A DNA stretch of 64,000 bases from contig NZ_RDFA01000003.1 of assembly GCF_004118325.1 (NCBI RefSeq), positions 434,001-498,000 of the forward strand, written 5' to 3'. Positions 60,395 through 64,000 of this stretch are shown here, piece by piece; position 1 is the first letter of the stretch, and the number at the start of each line of letters is the position of its first letter. A program made the position numbers and the translations under genes. The notes under the pieces are model-generated. The model was not told where the DNA came from. It worked only from the letters and a program-made list of their open reading frames with translations, and made no database searches. The DNA is from Halorientalis pallida. GTDB taxonomy: Archaea > Halobacteriota > Halobacteria > Halobacteriales > Haloarculaceae.

Positions 60395-60400
60395 TCTTTA
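60395..60400 (+). promoter_or_regulatory. TATA-like element for the Lrp-aminotransferase operon
   Basis: TCTTTA (60395-60400) is centred about 27 bases before the ATG at 60425, consistent with a leaderless transcript. Confidence 0.55.
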
Positions 60401-60424
60401 GTCCGCGCTCTGGTGGGATTAGGT

Positions 60425-60913
60425 ATGAGCAGTCGCGCCGAGATACTGGCCTTGCTCCGGGAGAACGCGCGCTACTCCGCCGAGGATATGGCGCGTCAGA
60501 CCGACCTCGACCCAGCCGACGTCGAGGACGTGATCGCAGCGTTAGAGGCCGACGGCGTCATCGCAGGCTACCAGGCGGTTATCGACTACAGCAAACTCGA
60601 CGACGAGCGCGTGCGTGCGCTGGTGGAACTCAACGTCACGCTGGATCGTGAGACCAGCTACGCCGACATCGCCGAGCGACTGGCGAAGTTCCCCGAAGTC
60701 GAGGGCCTCCGCCTGGTGAGCGGCGACTACGACTTCGACATGGAGGTCGAGGGCGACTCCATGAGCGAGGTCTCGCGGTTCATCAGCGAGAAGGTCGCAC
60801 CCGTTCCCGAGATCACCCAGACGGTGACCCACTACGTCATGGAGTCGTACAAGGAACGGGGCATCGAGTTCGGCGACGGCCACGACGACGACCGCCTCTC
60901 GGTGTCCCCCTAA
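60425..60913 (+). CDS. Lrp/AsnC family transcriptional regulator
   Basis: A 162-residue regulator. The N-terminal AsnC-type HTH (EILALLRENARYSAEDMARQ, then DVEDVIAALEADGVIAGY) precedes the RAM domain (VRALVELNVTL, and RLVSGDYDFDMEVEG). It lies three bases upstream of an aspartate-aminotransferase-like gene. In Halobacterium the pair lrpA1-aspB3 is organised in this way and LrpA1 represses aspB3, so autogenous control with its downstream partner is likely; the orthology is from memory. Confidence 0.92.
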   Translation: MSSRAEILALLRENARYSAEDMARQTDLDPADVEDVIAALEADGVIAGYQAVIDYSKLDDERVRALVELNVTLDRETSYADIAERLAKFPEVEGLRLVSGDYDFDMEVEGDSMSEVSRFISEKVAPVPEITQTVTHYVMESYKERGIEFGDGHDDDRLSVSP

Positions 60914-60916
60914 GCC

Positions 60917-62056
60917 ATGGAGGTGTCAGACCGCGTCGACGGCGTGCCCCCGTCGGGCATCCGGCGCTTTTTCGAGCTCGCCGAGGAGATGGACGACCTC
61001 ATCTCGCTGGGCGTGGGCGAACCGGACTTCTCGGCCCCCTGGAGCGCACGCGACGCCGCCATCGCCTCGCTCGAACGGGGCGAGACCTCGTATACCGCCA
61101 ACCGCGGGAAGCGGGAACTCCGCGAGGAGATCGCCCGCCACCAGGCACAGAACTACGGGCTCGAGTACGATCCGGACGACGAGATCATCGTCACGACGGG
61201 GGCCAGCGAGGGGATCGACCTGGCGATGCGTGCGCTGGTCGACCCTGGCGACACCGTGGCGGTGGCCCAGCCGACGTACATCTCCTACGTCCCCGGCGTG
61301 CAGTTCTCGGGCGGGAAGCCACTGCCCGTGCCGACCCGGGCCGAAGACGAGTTCAAGCTGACCCGCGAGGTGCTGGAAGACGCCGGCGCGCAGGCGGCCG
61401 ACGCACTGATCTACTGTTACCCGAACAACCCGACCGGGGCGACGATGACCGGCGACGAACTCGCGGAGGTCGCCGCCTTCTGTCGCGAGCACGACCTGAT
61501 CGTGCTGGCGGACGAGATCTACGCGGCGCTGTCCTACGAACACGAGCACACGTCCATCGCGACGCTCCCGGGCATGCGCGAGCGGACCGTCGTGTTCAAC
61601 GGGTTCTCGAAGGCCTACGCCATGACGGGCCTGCGCCTGGGCTACGCGATGGGGCCGCCCGAGGCCATCGGAGCGATGAACCGCGTCCACCAGTACACGA
61701 TGCTGTCGGCGCCGACGACCGCCCAGCACGCGGCGCTAGACGCCCTGCGGAACTGCGACGACGACGTGGCCGAGATGCGTACCCAGTACGACCGCCGCCG
61801 GAACTTCGTCCTGTCGCGTTTCGCGGAGATGGGCATCGACTGTTTCGAGGCCTCGGGTGCCTTCTACGCGTTCCCGGAGTGTCCCACGGACGACAGCGGG
61901 GCCTTCGCCGAGGACCTGATCCACGAGAAGAAAGTGGCGGTCGTCCCTGGTGGCGTATTCGGTGACGGCGGGGACGGTCACCTGCGCGTGTCGTACGCGA
62001 CGGGTCTGGAGGACCTCAAGACGGCGCTGAATCGGATCGAAGAGTTCATTTCCTGA
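60917..62056 (+). CDS. PLP-dependent aminotransferase (aspartate/aromatic class I)
   Basis: A 379-residue class I aminotransferase. The N-terminal SLGVGEPDF, TTGASEGIDLAMRAL, YPNNPTGA (with the conserved Asn), ADEIYAAL and the Schiff-base lysine Lys232 in NGFSKAYAMTGLRLGY are all in place, followed by the C-terminal RVSYATGLEDL carrying the carboxylate-binding Arg. It probably transfers the amino group between aspartate or aromatic amino acids and 2-oxoglutarate. It is the second gene of the Lrp operon (3-base gap). Likely equivalent of haloarchaeal AspB3. Confidence 0.92.
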   Translation: MEVSDRVDGVPPSGIRRFFELAEEMDDLISLGVGEPDFSAPWSARDAAIASLERGETSYTANRGKRELREEIARHQAQNYGLEYDPDDEIIVTTGASEGIDLAMRALVDPGDTVAVAQPTYISYVPGVQFSGGKPLPVPTRAEDEFKLTREVLEDAGAQAADALIYCYPNNPTGATMTGDELAEVAAFCREHDLIVLADEIYAALSYEHEHTSIATLPGMRERTVVFNGFSKAYAMTGLRLGYAMGPPEAIGAMNRVHQYTMLSAPTTAQHAALDALRNCDDDVAEMRTQYDRRRNFVLSRFAEMGIDCFEASGAFYAFPECPTDDSGAFAEDLIHEKKVAVVPGGVFGDGGDGHLRVSYATGLEDLKTALNRIEEFIS

Positions 62057-62238
62057 TAATTTTAGGGTGTGTTTTCCCGTTTATCGGGGCGACGCGAATC
62101 GCGTGTTAGCGAACTGGAAGAAAGCCACAGATCGGGCGAGCGGTCGGTTAGTTGGCATCTCCGCCGGTGGTAACGTCGGGTTACGACTGGTAATGTGGAC
62201 ATAAACTTTTTTCCCTCGTAACAGTAGAGTGATGAGCA

Positions 62239-64000
62239 ATGGCAACCGATGACAAAGAGGGGGGCGATGCCGATCCCGTCGACGCCGAGGAGACGAGCGC
62301 CGACGCGGAGAAGGTACTCGCTCGGGTCGAACGTGCCACAGTCGGAGAGTATACCTGGGAGGACTTCCGACGCGAGTTTCACACCGGTGGTCCGTTCGAC
62401 CGCACGGAGTTTCTCGGGTTCGATCCCCGGAAGACGGAGGACAAGCTGATTCAGGGCGCGAGCGCCGCGAAGGGCCTGAACACGCCCTTCGAGCAGTTTC
62501 TCGATCCGACGAAGGCCCCCGTCGTCAAGGACACCTACAAGTGGGAGCACTACAAGCAGGAGTACTACTACACCGACGGGACGCCGCCGACGACCAGCGA
62601 CGGGACGAAAAAGGAGTTCGATCCGGCCGACGCGCTCGGGTTCGACCCCGAGAAGACGGAGGGCGTCCTGAGTTTCGGCGAGGGACTGGCCTCCGAACTC
62701 GACGAGATGGTCGAAGAGCGGACCGTCAACGTCAACGAGGATCTCGACGAGGACATGTTCTTCTCGACCGTCGACGGCAAGACGACGGTCGTCAACCGCT
62801 ACGACGTAGAGAAGGCCGTCCCGCTGTCGAAGAAGTCCCACTTCGAGGAGATCGAACGCTACTGGGTGAACAAGCCCTACGCCTGCGTCATCATCTTCCA
62901 CTCGAAGAAGGAAAACGAGAAGAAATACTACGTCATCGAGCCACACCTCAATCCGATAGAACAGGAGCTGCAGGATTTCCTCGCCGGCAAGCTTCGGACG
63001 GCGATCAAGTACTCCGAGGACGACGTGGTCGTCGAAGGGAGCGAGGAAGACCGCGCCGAAGTCATCCAGCGCGAGGCTCAGCGGTTGCTCGACCGCTACG
63101 ACCTCCTGCGTGGCGACGCTACGGTCGAGCCCGATCTGGGGGCCATGGACAAGTTCAAGCAGATGATGGGGATGGACGTCGAGTTGCCGACCACGGCGTC
63201 GGGCGACCTCTCGGGAATCCAGGCCCGGCCCGAACCCGCCATCCTCGACGAGGATCCCGACACCCTCAGCGAGTATCAGGTCGAGAAGCTGCTGTACGTC
63301 CTGAAGCGAAACTTCATCGGCTTCGCGAAGATCGATCCGGTCAAACACGACATCAACGTGGAGGACGTCTCCTGTGACGGGTACAACAGTCGGGTGTTCG
63401 TCTACCACACCGACTACGAGCAGATCATCTCCAACGTCGAACACGGCGAGGAGGAACTCGACGACTTCGTCGTCAAGCTCGCCCAGCGATCCGGGAAGGG
63501 CATCTCCAAGCGTCAGCCCCAGGTCGACGCCACCCTCCCGGACGGCTCGCGTGCCCAGCTCACCCTGGGTCGGGAGGTGTCCGACCACGGGACCAACTAC
63601 ACGATCCGTCAGTTCAAAGACGTCCCGTTCACCCCGATCGACCTCATCAACTGGAACACCTTCAGCCTCGACGAGATGGCGTTCCTCTGGCTCTGCATCG
63701 AGAACAACAAGAGCCTCATCTTCGCGGGCGGTACGGCCTCGGGGAAGACGACCAGCCTGAACGCGGTCTCGCTCTTTATCCCCTCCAGCGCGAAGATCGT
63801 CTCCATCGAGGACACCAGGGAGGTCGAACTGCCCCAGCGGAACTGGGTCGCGAGCGTCACCCGGCCCTCGTTCGGTGAGGACGACACGGGCGACGTGGAC
63901 GAGTTCGACCTGCTGGAGGCCGCACTCCGGCAACGTCCCGACTACATCGTCATGGGTGAGATCCGTGGTGAGGAGGGTCGGACCCTCTTCCAGGTCATGT
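62239..64000 (+). CDS. type II/IV secretion ATPase (ArlI/PilB3-like), 3'-partial
   Basis: An open frame from the ATG at 62239 to the window end gives 587 residues so far. An acidic N-terminal extension (about 1-220) precedes the ATPase core: Walker A GGTASGKTTS (about 496-505), the Asp box IVSIEDTREVELP, and Walker B DYIVMGEIRGEEG. It belongs to the FlaI/ArlI, PilB and GspE family that drives assembly of the archaellum or type IV pili at the inner membrane face. The N-terminal extension repeats EFLGFDPRKTED and ALGFDPEKTEG. No archaellum or pilin genes precede it, so ArlI and PilB3 cannot be told apart here. ATAAAC at 62200-62205 is a possible TATA element. Confidence 0.9.
   Translation, partial: MATDDKEGGDADPVDAEETSADAEKVLARVERATVGEYTWEDFRREFHTGGPFDRTEFLGFDPRKTEDKLIQGASAAKGLNTPFEQFLDPTKAPVVKDTYKWEHYKQEYYYTDGTPPTTSDGTKKEFDPADALGFDPEKTEGVLSFGEGLASELDEMVEERTVNVNEDLDEDMFFSTVDGKTTVVNRYDVEKAVPLSKKSHFEEIERYWVNKPYACVIIFHSKKENEKKYYVIEPHLNPIEQELQDFLAGKLRTAIKYSEDDVVVEGSEEDRAEVIQREAQRLLDRYDLLRGDATVEPDLGAMDKFKQMMGMDVELPTTASGDLSGIQARPEPAILDEDPDTLSEYQVEKLLYVLKRNFIGFAKIDPVKHDINVEDVSCDGYNSRVFVYHTDYEQIISNVEHGEEELDDFVVKLAQRSGKGISKRQPQVDATLPDGSRAQLTLGREVSDHGTNYTIRQFKDVPFTPIDLINWNTFSLDEMAFLWLCIENNKSLIFAGGTASGKTTSLNAVSLFIPSSAKIVSIEDTREVELPQRNWVASVTRPSFGEDDTGDVDEFDLLEAALRQRPDYIVMGEIRGEEGRTLFQVM

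Noticed and set aside
62062-63933. 623-codon minus-strand open frame opposite the secretion ATPase
   Set aside because: The plus strand encodes Walker A, Asp box and Walker B motifs in one frame from 62239 to the window end, so this is a shadow.

Overview
The window is chromosomal DNA of an extremely halophilic archaeon (class Halobacteria). The evidence is GC-rich DNA, strongly acidic proteins, a TFB initiation factor, two blue-copper halocyanin-type proteins, Tat-type RR signals, an HTH_10 (Bat-like) regulator, a DICT-domain protein, a PGF-CTERM surface anchor, an archaeal-type secretion ATPase, and TATA boxes about 26-30 nt upstream of start codons (leaderless transcription). The sequence does not fix the genus.

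Layout. 0-7.7 kb: hypothetical partial gene, FilR1-like regulator divergent from an alpha/beta hydrolase, gatC-gatA, tfb, a frameshifted tnpB placed flush against the tfb stop codon, and an asparagine-synthase-like gene. 7.7-14.6 kb: PHP phosphoesterase, regulator plus membrane-protein pair, SCO1-type copper chaperone, universal stress protein, membrane-anchored blue-copper protein, MrfA/Hrq1-like helicase, HTH_10 regulator. 14.7-25.1 kb: two large secreted proteins, a Tat-exported pectate-lyase-like enzyme with a ricin-type lectin domain and a 2554-residue PKD/beta-helix surface protein. 25.2-28 kb: DUF4260 protein, radical SAM/SPASM enzyme of AhbC (heme) type, lipid-anchored halocyanin, and a 28-residue membrane peptide divergent from a 90-residue membrane protein. 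28-40 kb: acyl-CoA ligase, sensor kinase, acyl-CoA mutase large subunit with isobutyryl-CoA-mutase signature residues, an 816-residue exported protein, enoyl-CoA hydratase, a CBS-ParB/Srx fusion and an RCK_N-DHH fusion. 40-48 kb: Lrp regulator, pyruvate (or 2-oxoacid):ferredoxin oxidoreductase, DICT protein, histidine kinase and a three-gene ABC-2 export operon. 48-62 kb: acyl-CoA dehydrogenase, SDR, two more acyl-CoA ligases, CheC, methyltransferase, BtpA-like protein, DoxX-like membrane pair, thioredoxin-like protein, EamA, DUF2071, Lrp plus aminotransferase. 62.2 kb to the end: a type II/IV secretion ATPase cut by the window edge.

Themes. One is aerobic respiration and copper/heme supply (SCO1, two halocyanins, AhbC-like protein, small membrane subunits), although no terminal oxidase lies in the window. 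Another is oxidation of fatty and branched acyl-CoAs (three ligases, dehydrogenase, hydratase, SDR, mutase). A third is extracellular polysaccharide or surface biology (pectate lyase, giant adhesin-like protein, 816-residue exported protein). Most genes are ordinary chromosomal ones; the only mobile trace is the IS1341-type tnpB.

The items most worth a second look are the TnpB with a relocated RuvC-II glutamate, the ICM-type mutase signature, the palindromic TATA box shared by two small membrane-protein genes, the giant surface protein with an unexplained helical central domain, and two short non-coding repeat/hairpin loci.
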